Assembly: GCA_037139415.1 (NCBI GenBank)
Contig: JBAXGN010000026.1
Coordinates: forward strand, 1 to 51,427
Direction: 5' to 3'
DNA: 51,427 nucleotides
Source: Verrucomicrobiota bacterium
GTDB lineage: Bacteria > Verrucomicrobiota > Verrucomicrobiia > Limisphaerales > Fontisphaeraceae
Shown: positions 9,090-17,023 of the stretch, piece by piece
How the letters are laid out: the number at the start of each line of letters is the position of its first letter
How positions within the stretch are numbered: the first letter of the stretch is position 1
Notes under the pieces: model-generated
What the model saw: only the letters and a program-made list of their open reading frames with translations
What the model was told of the DNA's origin: nothing
The model's database searches: none
Translations under genes and position numbers: made by a program

Positions 9090-9932
9090 TCATTCCGCCG
9101 TCCGCACAATGTAGCCGCCGGATTTTTCATCCGCTTCCAGCTTCAGCAGGCCGCGCCTTTGCGCCTCTAAGAGCAGGTCATTGAAGGAGCGGAACCCATA
9201 GGCGCGTTCATTGAATCCGGGGTTGCGCCGTTTATGCGTCTGCTTGATCATGGAGCCCCAGACCCGGCCATCTTCGCCCCGTTCACCGGCCACGGCTTCC
9301 AAGGTTTCCAGCACTTCTTCGAGGGCCTTGACCAGGTCTGGTCCTTTCACATCGCCTTCCGCCACCCGCGCGGGAGCGGCTGCCGTGTTCGCACTGGCGC
9401 TGGCGGTGGCGCTGGCGGTGCTGCTGGTGGTACGGCGGCGCTGCTTCGCGACCAAAGCGCGCACCAGATCATCGTAATAGATAAATTCATCACAGTTCGT
9501 GATGAATAGATCGGAGGTGGAGTTTTTGACGCCTACGCCAATCACCGTCTTGGCATTCTCCCGCAGTTTGCTGACCAACGGCGAAAAGTCCGAGTCACCG
9601 CTGATGATGACAAAGGTATCCACGTGGCTCTTGGTATAGCAGAGGTCGAGCGCATCCACGACCATGCGGATGTCCGCCGAGTTTTTACCCGACTGCCGCA
9701 GGTGCGGTATTTCGATGAGTTCAAAGGCGGCCTCGTGCAGGTCCCGCTTGAACGCCTTGTAGCGGTCGAAATCGCAGTACGCCTTCTTGACGACGATATG
9801 CCCCTTGAGCAACAGGCGTTCCAGCACCTTTTGAATGTTGAACAGCGGGTAATGGGCGTCCAGAGCGCCGAGCGCAATGTTTTCCAGATCGAGAAACACG
9901 GCCATCGTGGCGTTGGTATCTTTAATACTCAT
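9090..9932 (-). CDS. NYN domain nuclease-like protein with C-terminal OST-HTH/LOTUS domain
   Basis: The N-terminal domain (residues 8 to about 165) is a NYN/LabA-type PIN-like fold. The acidic residues are D15 in VFLDLENI, D87 and D93 in SADIRMVVDAL, and D113/D115 in ISGDSDFSP, the set expected to bind Mg2+ in an RNase active site. A low-complexity Ala/Ser/Thr linker (about 173-195) leads to a C-terminal domain of about 75 residues ending in GGYIVRTAE, consistent with an OST-HTH/LOTUS RNA-binding domain. The start was set at the ATG at 9932 rather than 9971. The protein probably processes or degrades RNA; the target is unknown. It converges with the mgtA-IIA pair. Confidence 0.88.
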   Translation of the reverse strand: MSIKDTNATMAVFLDLENIALGALDAHYPLFNIQKVLERLLLKGHIVVKKAYCDFDRYKAFKRDLHEAAFELIEIPHLRQSGKNSADIRMVVDALDLCYTKSHVDTFVIISGDSDFSPLVSKLRENAKTVIGVGVKNSTSDLFITNCDEFIYYDDLVRALVAKQRRRTTSSTASATASASANTAAAPARVAEGDVKGPDLVKALEEVLETLEAVAGERGEDGRVWGSMIKQTHKRRNPGFNERAYGFRSFNDLLLEAQRRGLLKLEADEKSGGYIVRTAE

Positions 9933-9971
9933 TTTATTGTGAGTGCAACTTACCACAACCTGCTGGGGCAA

Positions 9972-10262
9972 TGCACCAGGAATCGGCGGAAAAGATGAAC
10001 GTAAAATTTCGATTGCAGGCCGCTATCCCCCAGCGCAAACCAACCTTGGGCGGATGGCCACAGCCCCTGCGGGATGATGGGTTACCCTTTCAGACAATCC
10101 AGTATGGATTGCGGCATCGAAAAGGTGCTTCATGCTGGTTCAATGCGAAAAGGCTCGTGGCTTTGTTATTGATTGACCCCGTTTATGCCGGACTAGTGGC
10201 GTGGCCCGCGAATGCGGAACTGACAACGCCATCCGGCGTTGGCTGCAGCGATTGGTTAGGCA
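9972..10262. other. Intergenic region with a palindromic word and an integron-like boundary
   Basis: No gene seen. It holds a 20-bp sequence at 10094-10113 (acaatccagtatggattgcg) repeated exactly at 11040-11059, whose core is a hairpin with 7-bp stems (10095-10111). It ends in GTTAGGC at 10255-10261. Read on the minus strand, the 50 or so bases beyond GCCTAAC resemble those beyond the second GCCTAAC near 11257. Confidence 0.5.
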
Positions 10263-10266
10263 TCAT
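10255..10266. repeat. Left 12-bp inverted repeat with attC-like core GTTAGGC
   Basis: GTTAGGCATCAT; its exact reverse complement is at 10774-10785. GTTAGGC fits the GTTRRRY core of integron attC sites. The minus-strand sequence beyond it continues with a GC-rich stretch similar to that beyond 11251-11257. Confidence 0.6.
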
Positions 10267-10775
10267 TTCTTGATTTGCGATTCTATCAGAGCTCGCATGT
10301 TCACGCCGGGACGGCCTCTATACTTCCATTTCCCTGCCGTTGCATCAATCACCGTCACATTCGTTTCGGTAGTCACGCACATGACGTAGTCTGCCGTCTT
10401 GCCGAACTCGGTCGGGCCAGCGGAAAAATAGACCCAACCCATCCCATTTTTATTGATTGACCACTCAGTCGAGAAGGTCGCAAACGAAATCTTGCTGGCG
10501 TTCGAGACAGTCCCCGTGGAGACGGCTGAATCGCCTGGAGAAAATGCGCCTCGACCGTCAGCGCGATAATACCAGGAGAAATCCATCTGTTCTGGTTTGG
10601 TTCTTTGATTGTGGAGAATGACAGCAGCCACCTCATTGCTGCGCCTCAAGAGAATAACATTACCGTCGGGGACGGGAGCTTCGTTCGCGTTCGACTGCCC
10701 GCGACGTGCGTCTTTGCATCCTGAACCGACGAAGATAGCTATGATGGCGATTAGAGCGAAGTAGCGCATACGCAT
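10263..10775 (-). CDS. Small predicted lipoprotein
   Basis: A 170-residue protein starting at the ATG at 10775. Residues 1-20 are a lipoprotein signal peptide ending in the lipobox VGSGC20, so it is probably anchored to the outer or inner membrane. The mature part has a beta-rich look (VILLRRSNEVAAVIL, MDFSWYYRADGRG) and ends in a Lys-rich tail; I do not recognise a family. The reading frame is open upstream to 11264, but that stretch is repeat DNA and is left out. The gene is flanked exactly by a 12-bp perfect inverted repeat (GTTAGGCATCAT at 10255-10266 and its complement at 10774-10785). The start codon lies inside this repeat and the stop at its edge, as in an integron cassette. Confidence 0.7.
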   Translation of the reverse strand: MRMRYFALIAIIAIFVGSGCKDARRGQSNANEAPVPDGNVILLRRSNEVAAVILHNQRTKPEQMDFSWYYRADGRGAFSPGDSAVSTGTVSNASKISFATFSTEWSINKNGMGWVYFSAGPTEFGKTADYVMCVTTETNVTVIDATAGKWKYRGRPGVNMRALIESQIKK

Positions 10776-11257
10776 GATGCCTAACAGTATTATTGAACGA
10801 ACGTTTCGTTCGTTGTTTTCGTTTTGCAGTTTGTTAGCATGGTGCCGACCATCCCTAAAAAGGCCCCTCGGGTCAATGCGAAAATATCTACTTCCACTGG
10901 GGCAGGATTTCACAAGCCCGAGGCCGCAACACTTACAGTGTTGTGGGGCGCGGGTGGCGGTGTTCCTGGGGTAGCTCGTGCCTCGCAACCCCAGGCTCCG
11001 GTGCCGAAATCCTTTCAGGATTTCCCAAACCGGCCTCGGACAATCCAGTATGGATTGCGTCACCGGAGCCCAAGGTCGAATTGGCAGGGGGAGTGGGGGC
11101 CAATTCCACCTTGGGTACGCCATCAAACGTGACCGGGCAACCCTGAAAGTGGTTGCGTCAATGGACAGGTCACGGCTATCCCGCACCGCACCCCAGAGCA
11201 AAGTCTGAATGGCGGAACGGGGTATAATCCGGGGTTGGCGGCAGTATTCGGTTAGGC
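10774..11257 (-). repeat. About 480-bp structured element bounded by GCCTAAC and GTTAGGC, attC-like
   Basis: The bounds are GCCTAAC at 10779-10785 and GTTAGGC at 11251-11257, the two halves expected of an integron attC site, although the distance is far above the usual 60-140 bp. The interior is packed with hairpins. Stems: 10927-10943 (7 bp, loop 3), 10965-10972 with 10988-10995 (8 bp), 10994-11003 with 11061-11070 (10 bp) enclosing 11006-11024 (7 bp, loop 5) and 11041-11057 (7 bp, loop 3), then 11069-11085 with 11099-11115 (16 of 17 pairs, loop 13). CGAGGCC at 10919-10925 also pairs with GGCCTCG at 11032-11038. Another hairpin (CGAACG/CGTTCG) lies near 10797-10811. No long open frame with protein-like character was found. 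Confidence 0.55.
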
Positions 11258-11340
11258 ACGTCAATAAACCTCATATGCCAAAATGGAAGGGCGGTGCGAC
11301 ACCTATAATGCAAATTCACATCAGGTTCAGAAGCTTAAAA

Positions 11341-11640
11341 AGGTCATCCGTGCGGTGTGAATTGGCTTTTTAAGGTTAAGAAGGTCATCCGTGTGGCAAG
11401 GATGGGCTTTTTAAGGTTAAGAAGGTCATCCGCATGGCAAGGATGGGCTTTTTAAGGTTAAGAAGGTCATCCGTATGGCAAGGATGGGCATTTTAAGCTT
11501 AAGAAGGTCATCCGTGCGGCAAGGATGGGCTTTTCAAGCTTAAGAAGGTCATCTGTATGGCAAGGATGATGTTTTTAAGCTTAGGAAGGTCGTTTGTATG
11601 GCAACAATGGGCTTCTGAAGGTTAGGAAGGTCGTTTGCTG
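11341..11640. repeat. 41-bp tandem repeat (minisatellite), about 7.3 units
   Basis: Units begin at 11341, 11382, 11423, 11464, 11505, 11546, 11587 and a partial one at 11628, so the period is exactly 41 bp. Each begins AGGTCATCCG and contains GGCAAGGATGGGC and a T-rich TTTTTAAG segment. The middle units are most alike, and the last two have drifted (AGGTCGTTTG). There are no unique spacers, so it is not a CRISPR array. 41 is not a multiple of three and no frame is protein-like. Confidence 0.93.
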
Positions 11641-11772
11641 GGCGAGACGGACTTTTCACCCGTGGCGGAGGGGATCGCGGCCGCCAACGGCACCGCCACG
11701 TATGAGGATACGCTCCCCGCCGCAGCCAGTTATGAATATCAGGCCATCGCCTTCCCCCTCCAAAGAGGGTGA
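11638..11772 (+). pseudogene. Fragment of a fibronectin type III-like domain
   Basis: Directly at the end of the 41-bp repeat, one plus-strand frame reads as the last half of an Fn3-like domain (YEDTLPAAASYEYQAIA at about residues 22-38), then stops at 11770-11772. There is no start codon, signal peptide or second domain. It looks like the broken 3' part of an exported multi-domain protein; a chance match is possible because the segment is short. Confidence 0.45.
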
Positions 11773-12036
11773 GTTTGCTACTCTATGCCATCCCTCGCGG
11801 GATGGGGGGGACGGGCAAAACGGTTTCCAACATCGTTCCCACACCCACCCACCGGCAACCCATTCGGTTCCCGTTGGCAATTCTTTGGTAAGGTTACTCC
11901 TTACCGCCGCGCCAAACAAGGAGATATGTAATTTGGTACGGATTTCGTTGGAATTGGGGCGCGCATCCCGTCTCCGGGAAATCATGGATTAAACTTGCCG
12001 GGCCACGGTGGCTGCGGCACCTTGGCGGCGGCGAAT
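11773..12036. other. Intergenic DNA, nothing recognised
   Basis: Short low-complexity runs (CCCTCGCGGGATGGGGGG, CACACCCACCC) and no protein-like frame that matches a family. The sequence may be decayed coding DNA continuing from the fragment before it. Confidence 0.3.
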
Positions 12037-13203
12037 ATGACCCGGATGGAACAACTCATAACCGTGCAATGGCGTCACCAGGTGTGCTTCACACGCCAGG
12101 TGTTTGCGCCGGGCAATGCCTTGTTGCGCGACGTGTTGCTGGAGCTGTTCTCGGGCGAAACCGGCAAGACGCTGGTTTGCCTGGATGCGGCCCTCGCGGC
12201 GGCCCGTCCCACACTGACGGCGGAGATCGAAGTGTATTTCACCGCCGTGCCTGGCATTCAATTGGTTTGCCCGCCGGTAACGCTGCCGGGCGGGGAAGCG
12301 ATCAAGGTGGAAAGCGACCATTTGGCCACGTTGCACGCGTTGGTGGACCGGCATCATTTGGATCGGCACAGTTGCATCCTCTGCCTGGGCGGCGGGGCGC
12401 TGCTGGATCTGGTGGGGTACGCCGCCGCAACGGCGCATCGCGGCGTGCGCCTAGTGCGGCTGCCGACGACGACGCTGAGCCAGGCGGATTCCGGAGTGGG
12501 CGTCAAGAACGGCATCAACGCCTTTGGCAAAAAGAATTTTCTCGGCACCTTCGCGCCGCCCGCCGCGGTGATCAACGATTTCGATTTTCTGGAGACCTTG
12601 CCCGAGCGCGACAAGCGCGCCGGGTATTCGGAAGCCGTCAAGGTCGCCTGCATTCGGGATCGCGCCTTTTTCGAAGCGCTGGAGCAGCGGGCGGCGGAGC
12701 TGCGCCGGTGCGAACCGTCCGCTATGGCGTGGTTGGTGGAGCGCTGCGCGGCGCTGCACTTGCAGCACATTGCCGGCAGCGGCGATCCCTTCGAGATGGG
12801 TTCGGCACGGCCGTTGGACTTCGGGCATTGGGCGGCGCATCAACTGGAGCAATTGTCGCAGTACCGCCTGCGGCACGGCGAGGCGGTGGCCATCGGTATC
12901 GCGCTGGATACCTTGTACGCGAGTCACATCAGCCTGTTGGAACGCGGCGCGGCGGAGCGCGTGCTGGCGCTGTTGCGCGCGCTGGGCTTTGCGCTGTTTG
13001 CGGAGGAATTGCAGCAAACCGACGCGCAAGGCCGCCATCGCATCCTCAACGGGCTGGAGGAATTTCGGGAACACCTGGGCGGACGCCTGACGATCACGTT
13101 ATTGGCAGGGATAGGGCAGGGGATCGAGGTACACACGATGGATACGGGGATCGTTCTGCGGGCGATTCAGGAATTGGCGAGCTACGCTTCGCCAACGGCC
13201 TGA
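12037..13203 (+). CDS. 3-dehydroquinate synthase-like protein, EboD type
   Basis: Belongs to the sugar-phosphate cyclase family (388 residues from the ATG at 12037; ATG 12046 is also possible). NAD-binding motif GGGALLD at 118-124, PTTTLSQADSGVGVKNG near 143-159, KKNFLGTFAPPAAVIND at 165-181, zinc ligand E199 in GYSEAVK, and two later histidines in FGHWAAHQLE and LRHGEAVAIG. The GVGVKNGxNAFGKKNFLG form differs from normal AroB (GGKxAVN) and resembles EboD of the ebo gene cluster, which is used in transport of secondary-metabolite precursors. No other ebo gene is in the window, so it stands alone here. It may therefore act on a substrate other than DAHP. Confidence 0.82.
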   Translation: MTRMEQLITVQWRHQVCFTRQVFAPGNALLRDVLLELFSGETGKTLVCLDAALAAARPTLTAEIEVYFTAVPGIQLVCPPVTLPGGEAIKVESDHLATLHALVDRHHLDRHSCILCLGGGALLDLVGYAAATAHRGVRLVRLPTTTLSQADSGVGVKNGINAFGKKNFLGTFAPPAAVINDFDFLETLPERDKRAGYSEAVKVACIRDRAFFEALEQRAAELRRCEPSAMAWLVERCAALHLQHIAGSGDPFEMGSARPLDFGHWAAHQLEQLSQYRLRHGEAVAIGIALDTLYASHISLLERGAAERVLALLRALGFALFAEELQQTDAQGRHRILNGLEEFREHLGGRLTITLLAGIGQGIEVHTMDTGIVLRAIQELASYASPTA

Positions 13204-13244
13204 GGTGAACCGATGGCGGCGGCGGGCGCGGCCCGGAGCAAAAC

Positions 13245-15644
13245 TCACTTCTCGCCCATGCACAGGCACAGGGAAAACATCGTCACGTTCCACCCATTTT
13301 CGACGCGGAACAGCACGCGGTTCACCCCCTGCTTGAAATGCACGCGGCGCAAGCCCTCATCCGGGCGCCATTGTTTCTGCTGCTTGCCGCTGGCCCAGAC
13401 CAGTTGATCCTCGATCCACAGCTTGGAATAATCGTCGCTGCCGACCGCGATCCAGAGATCGCGCGGCTGGTCGAAGTACAGTTCGGTGTAGGCGTAGTAA
13501 ATGATGTATTCCAAATCATGCGTATGCGCGCTCTTCGACGCGGTCGGCAACAAATGCTCGGGATGGAACTTTTCAAAAGGCGGGAAGATGCGCGGTTCGG
13601 ACGCCTGATGGAATTGCCAGCGAACCTGCTGATTATCCTTGCCGACATACGCGGCGTCGAGGTCCACGACGGTTTCCGGCGGGAATTTGGTCTCAATATT
13701 GACGCGGCCGGCGTTATCCCACGGCCCGATGAGGTACCAGCTATCCACGTAAACCCAGCGGTTCGGCTGACCGAAGCCGGTCACCTTGCGCGAGGGGATG
13801 GCCTGCAAATTCTTGGGCACCATGGGCGGCTCAAGCAGCCGATTTCTGCCGCCGCTTGGTTCATCGTTGGCGGCTTTCGCAGCAGCGCCCCCGCCGCCGT
13901 CGTTGCCCCCTCCGGCTGCCGTTGCGCCCTTGGCCGCGCCCCGCATGGCGCCCGTCAAGTCCTTGGCCCGGGCGGTGGAATCCTCCGCCGCCAGTTGCTC
14001 CATGGTTTGCTCCTGATCGGCGCGCGCCTGAATGGCTTCCAGTGAAATGCTGGCCCCCTGGGCGCTGGCGGATCCGGATTGGTCAATGCCCTTGGCCGTC
14101 GCCAGCATTGTGTACGCGGCGTTCACCATGGAATTGATTTCGTTGGCGGCCGTTTGCACGGTCTCGCGCATGGCGTTGACTTCCTCGCCTTGCTGCACCT
14201 TTTGGCGCAGTTGATTCGCCAGATCCGGGCGCACCGTCTTGGCGACATCGGTGAGCTTCCTGGCTTTCTCCAACGGAATCTGCCGGATCATGGCGAGGTC
14301 CGTGGCGCGGACTTCCCGGTAAACTTCGGTCATGCTGGATTCGGTCTGCACCGCCGTCTGATACAACGCGGCGAGATCCAGATTGTTGAGGTTGCTCAGA
14401 GCGGCTAAGGCCGCCGCATTGGTCAGTGTCATGGACGCCAGAGCGTTCGTCTGCCGCATGGCGGCCTGTGCGGCGGCGGTCGCCTGCTGCGCTTTGGTTT
14501 GGGCGAGCTGCACTTTAGTTTCCAACTCGTGGGCCAGCGCCTGCAATTCAGCGGCGGTCTTGTTCGCGGCTTCGGCTTTTTCTTCCGCCTTTTGTAGTTC
14601 CTGCTGGGTTTGTTCGAGCCGTTTTTTGGCCTGTTCGATTTTCTGGACGGATGACTCCACTTTGCGCTCGGCGGACTTCAATTTGCTGGCCGATTCGACG
14701 GCTTTGCGTTGTGCCATTAGCGTCACGCGGTTCGCTTGATCGTATTTGGCACGAGCGACCTTGGTTTCCTCTTTGGTCATGCCTTTGGTTTCGGTCGCCT
14801 TCTTGGCTTCGTCGCTGGCAGCTTTGGCTTGCTCGAAATCCGCCTGGGCTTGGGCTGCATCGGTCTTATTGGTTACGACGCGCGCCTTGGCATCTTCCGA
14901 TTCCGCCTGTGTGGCTGCCAGGGAGGCTTCGGCTTTAGCAACTGGTTCCTTGCGATGCTCACGATCGCGGGAGGCACTCTGGCTGTTATCCCGGGAATCA
15001 CTCGCATCGGTTTGGGTCTTGTCCGCCTGGCCTTGCAGTTCATTGGCGGCGTTCTGTGCCTGGCGCGCGGAATCCATCGCCCCACCGGCCAAAACCATTG
15101 CCTGCAACGCGCGATCCATGTTTTGCAACGCCTTCCACTGGGCTTCCTGCGCCTGTTTTTGCGCGGCGGAGGCGTGGGCCCAAGCGTTGGTGTCCCCGGT
15201 TTTGTGGGCTTCGGCCAACGCGGCCTTGGCCGCCTTCTGATCCGCCAGCGCCGCAGCGATGGCTTTCTGCGCTGCCGCCTGTGCTTCCTGGATTTTATCT
15301 CCGCCAGTCTTTGAGAAGTCCTGCATGAACGTGCTGAATTCAGCGGTCTTGCGAGTCTCCAGATTGCTCAATTCCTGCTGGAGACTCAGCAACTCTTCCA
15401 CGCGCGACTTTAACAAATCGGCCTGGTGTTCCCGCACGTAATCCATGACTTCAGTGATCTTGGAATTACTGGCCGTGAACTGCGCTTTGCGCGCCTGCAA
15501 GTCAATGATCCGCACCGGCGAGAAAAAGATGAGCCACCCCAGCACGATGGTGTGAAAGCCGATGGACCACAGCCAATAGACCGGTCGCGATTGCGGACGG
15601 CGGCGGGCATTGGTGCCAGGTTGGTTGGTTTGCGGGGCGCTCAT
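13245..15644 (-). CDS. Membrane-anchored coiled-coil protein with C-terminal beta-sandwich, TolA-like layout
   Basis: 799 residues. Residues 22-43 form one membrane helix after a basic N-terminus (RRRPQSRP), so the bulk faces the periplasm. Residues about 50-560 are almost wholly helical, rich in Ala, Gln, Lys and Glu, with heptad character (for example 300-400). A Gly-rich hinge (about 570-600) precedes a C-terminal domain (about 625-799) with WVYVDSWYLIGPWDN, LWIAVGSDDYSKLWIEDQLVW and VNRVLFRVENGW, similar to carbohydrate-binding or PA14-like sandwiches seen in exported Verrucomicrobia proteins. It is the last gene of an exbB-exbD-like operon, 8 bases after exbD. It resembles TolA/TonB in layout, not in sequence, and could transmit proton-motive energy to the outer membrane or peptidoglycan; that role is inference. 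Confidence 0.75.
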   Translation of the reverse strand: MSAPQTNQPGTNARRRPQSRPVYWLWSIGFHTIVLGWLIFFSPVRIIDLQARKAQFTASNSKITEVMDYVREHQADLLKSRVEELLSLQQELSNLETRKTAEFSTFMQDFSKTGGDKIQEAQAAAQKAIAAALADQKAAKAALAEAHKTGDTNAWAHASAAQKQAQEAQWKALQNMDRALQAMVLAGGAMDSARQAQNAANELQGQADKTQTDASDSRDNSQSASRDREHRKEPVAKAEASLAATQAESEDAKARVVTNKTDAAQAQADFEQAKAASDEAKKATETKGMTKEETKVARAKYDQANRVTLMAQRKAVESASKLKSAERKVESSVQKIEQAKKRLEQTQQELQKAEEKAEAANKTAAELQALAHELETKVQLAQTKAQQATAAAQAAMRQTNALASMTLTNAAALAALSNLNNLDLAALYQTAVQTESSMTEVYREVRATDLAMIRQIPLEKARKLTDVAKTVRPDLANQLRQKVQQGEEVNAMRETVQTAANEINSMVNAAYTMLATAKGIDQSGSASAQGASISLEAIQARADQEQTMEQLAAEDSTARAKDLTGAMRGAAKGATAAGGGNDGGGGAAAKAANDEPSGGRNRLLEPPMVPKNLQAIPSRKVTGFGQPNRWVYVDSWYLIGPWDNAGRVNIETKFPPETVVDLDAAYVGKDNQQVRWQFHQASEPRIFPPFEKFHPEHLLPTASKSAHTHDLEYIIYYAYTELYFDQPRDLWIAVGSDDYSKLWIEDQLVWASGKQQKQWRPDEGLRRVHFKQGVNRVLFRVENGWNVTMFSLCLCMGEK

Positions 15645-15652
15645 GGGATTTG

Positions 15653-16087
15653 TTATTTGGGATCGCTGGGGTTGCGTCGGGTATGAATGCCAATGTTCTT
15701 CAATCCCTCAAACTGGCACAAATCCACGATATGCACAAAGTCTTCGAAGCGGGTATCACGATCGCAGTCAATGCGCACGCGCTGGGCGGGATTGGCCGAA
15801 GCTGCCTCGCGAATCCGTTGGTGCAAAGCCTGTTGGTCCACCGGCTCGACGTGCGTATCGGTCCCCAGGAATGCGCGGCCTTCCTTGTTCACCCCGATGA
15901 CCATGGTTTCCGGCGCCTGCTGCACGCCGACGGCAGCGGCGGACTCCGGCAGTTGCAGGGGCAGCTCGCGCTCGGTGTTCTTCAGAGTGGTGGCGACGAG
16001 GAAGAAAATGATGATGACCAACATGCAGTCAATCATCGGGATCAGCATGATTTCAAACGCTTCCTCCTCCTGCTTTTTAACGCGCAT
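15653..16087 (-). CDS. ExbD/TolR family biopolymer transport protein
   Basis: 144 residues with the typical layout: a short cytoplasmic N-terminus, one membrane helix (about 13-33) and a periplasmic domain. The aspartate D20 in IPMIDCMLVIIIFFLV sits at the position of the proton-carrying Asp of ExbD/TolR. It overlaps the 3' end of the ExbB-like gene by 11 bases, so the two are translationally coupled. It would form the proton channel with the ExbB-like protein. Confidence 0.92.
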   Translation of the reverse strand: MRVKKQEEEAFEIMLIPMIDCMLVIIIFFLVATTLKNTERELPLQLPESAAAVGVQQAPETMVIGVNKEGRAFLGTDTHVEPVDQQALHQRIREAASANPAQRVRIDCDRDTRFEDFVHIVDLCQFEGLKNIGIHTRRNPSDPK

Positions 16088-16928
16088 TCTTCCCCTCCTT
16101 TTCCTTGGTCATCAGCCATTCGGTGATCAGGTCCGTCATCTCTTCTTCCAGAATGGTGGCGAAGCCGTTGGTCTTGCTCTTGAAATAATGGTAGAGTGCC
16201 AGGAAGGGGATGGCGGTCGCCAGTCCCAAGCCGGTCGTCACCAGTGCTTCGGCAATGCCGGAGGCCAGCGCAGTGGGATCGCCCAGCGACCCGGCCAGCG
16301 CCACGGTTTCAAAGGTTTCAATCATGCCCAGGATCATCCCCAGCAATCCCAGCAACGGTTCCAGCGTGGCCACGACTCCCAGCGGATACGCCTTTTGATG
16401 ATGCAAGGAAAGTTCCCGCGACACAAACTCGCCGGCCAAGGCGGAGACGTCCGCCGCTGAATTTTGCCGGTGCCGGACCACGAACGAGATGCCCCGCGCC
16501 AAGATGCTGGGTTCCTTTTCACCCAAGGCTTCCAGCTCGGCATATTTGCCCGCTTTCCACAGTTCGCGCGCGCGGTCTGATAGACCTTCCGGCACGATGT
16601 GTTTGCGCCGGCACCGGCTGAACCGCTCAAAGATGAAACCCGCGCCGAACATGGAAATCAGGATTTGAATGATGGCCGTGTTACCACCCTGCTTGAGCTT
16701 TTTGCCCCAGCCGCCCGCTGTGTACATTCCCGGGGCATTAGTGGTCGCCAGATTGCTGTTGGCTGCGGTGTTCGTGGCAACCGCAGTATTATTAGTGGGG
16801 TTGCCCAACAGGCTTGAGCGCATGCTGGATACAGTTGGCGTGGGGTTGACTGGATCAGCCGCGGCCAGCTTTCCCGTGCCAAGACAAAGGGCCAGTACTG
16901 TCAAGAGCGATAAATGCGTGTATTTCAT
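16077..16928 (-). CDS. MotA/TolQ/ExbB proton channel family protein
   Basis: 283 residues starting at the ATG at 16928, which gives a signal peptide (MKYTHLSLLTVLALCLG...AAA); an in-frame upstream start at 16979 is less likely. After a Thr/Asn-rich periplasmic stretch come a first membrane helix (IIQILISMFGAGFIFERF), a cytoplasmic loop, and the two conserved helices (GVVATLEPLLGLLGMILGMIETF and GIAEALVTTGLGLATAIPFLALYHYF), which carry the family's GLLGT-like and TTxxGLxxAIP motifs. The periplasmic extension with cleavable signal is found in the long ExbB variants. It is the first gene of the three-gene operon ending at 13245. Confidence 0.92.
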   Translation of the reverse strand: MKYTHLSLLTVLALCLGTGKLAAADPVNPTPTVSSMRSSLLGNPTNNTAVATNTAANSNLATTNAPGMYTAGGWGKKLKQGGNTAIIQILISMFGAGFIFERFSRCRRKHIVPEGLSDRARELWKAGKYAELEALGEKEPSILARGISFVVRHRQNSAADVSALAGEFVSRELSLHHQKAYPLGVVATLEPLLGLLGMILGMIETFETVALAGSLGDPTALASGIAEALVTTGLGLATAIPFLALYHYFKSKTNGFATILEEEMTDLITEWLMTKEKEGKNAR

Positions 16929-17023
16929 GTGTTTGCGTGAAAGGATTAATAATGGCTGGCCGCCTGCAAGTCCATGCAAAACGCATTATAATTGCGACCA
17001 CCGTTGGTGGCATGAGATCAGGG

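Noticed and set aside
10776-11264. N-terminal extension of the lipoprotein to 333 residues
   Set aside because: The extension is translated hairpin-repeat DNA; the lipoprotein signal starts at 10775.
11341-11640. Possible CRISPR array
   Set aside because: The 41-bp units are directly abutting and there are no unique spacers; no cas genes are near.
12069-13208. A 379-codon frame overlapping the EboD-like gene
   Set aside because: Very rich in Arg, Gly and Ala without motifs; it is the shifted frame of a GC-rich gene.
16999-17011. Terminator hairpin CCACC-GTT-GGTGG after the SGNH gene
   Set aside because: The stem is only 5 bp and no T-run follows in either direction.
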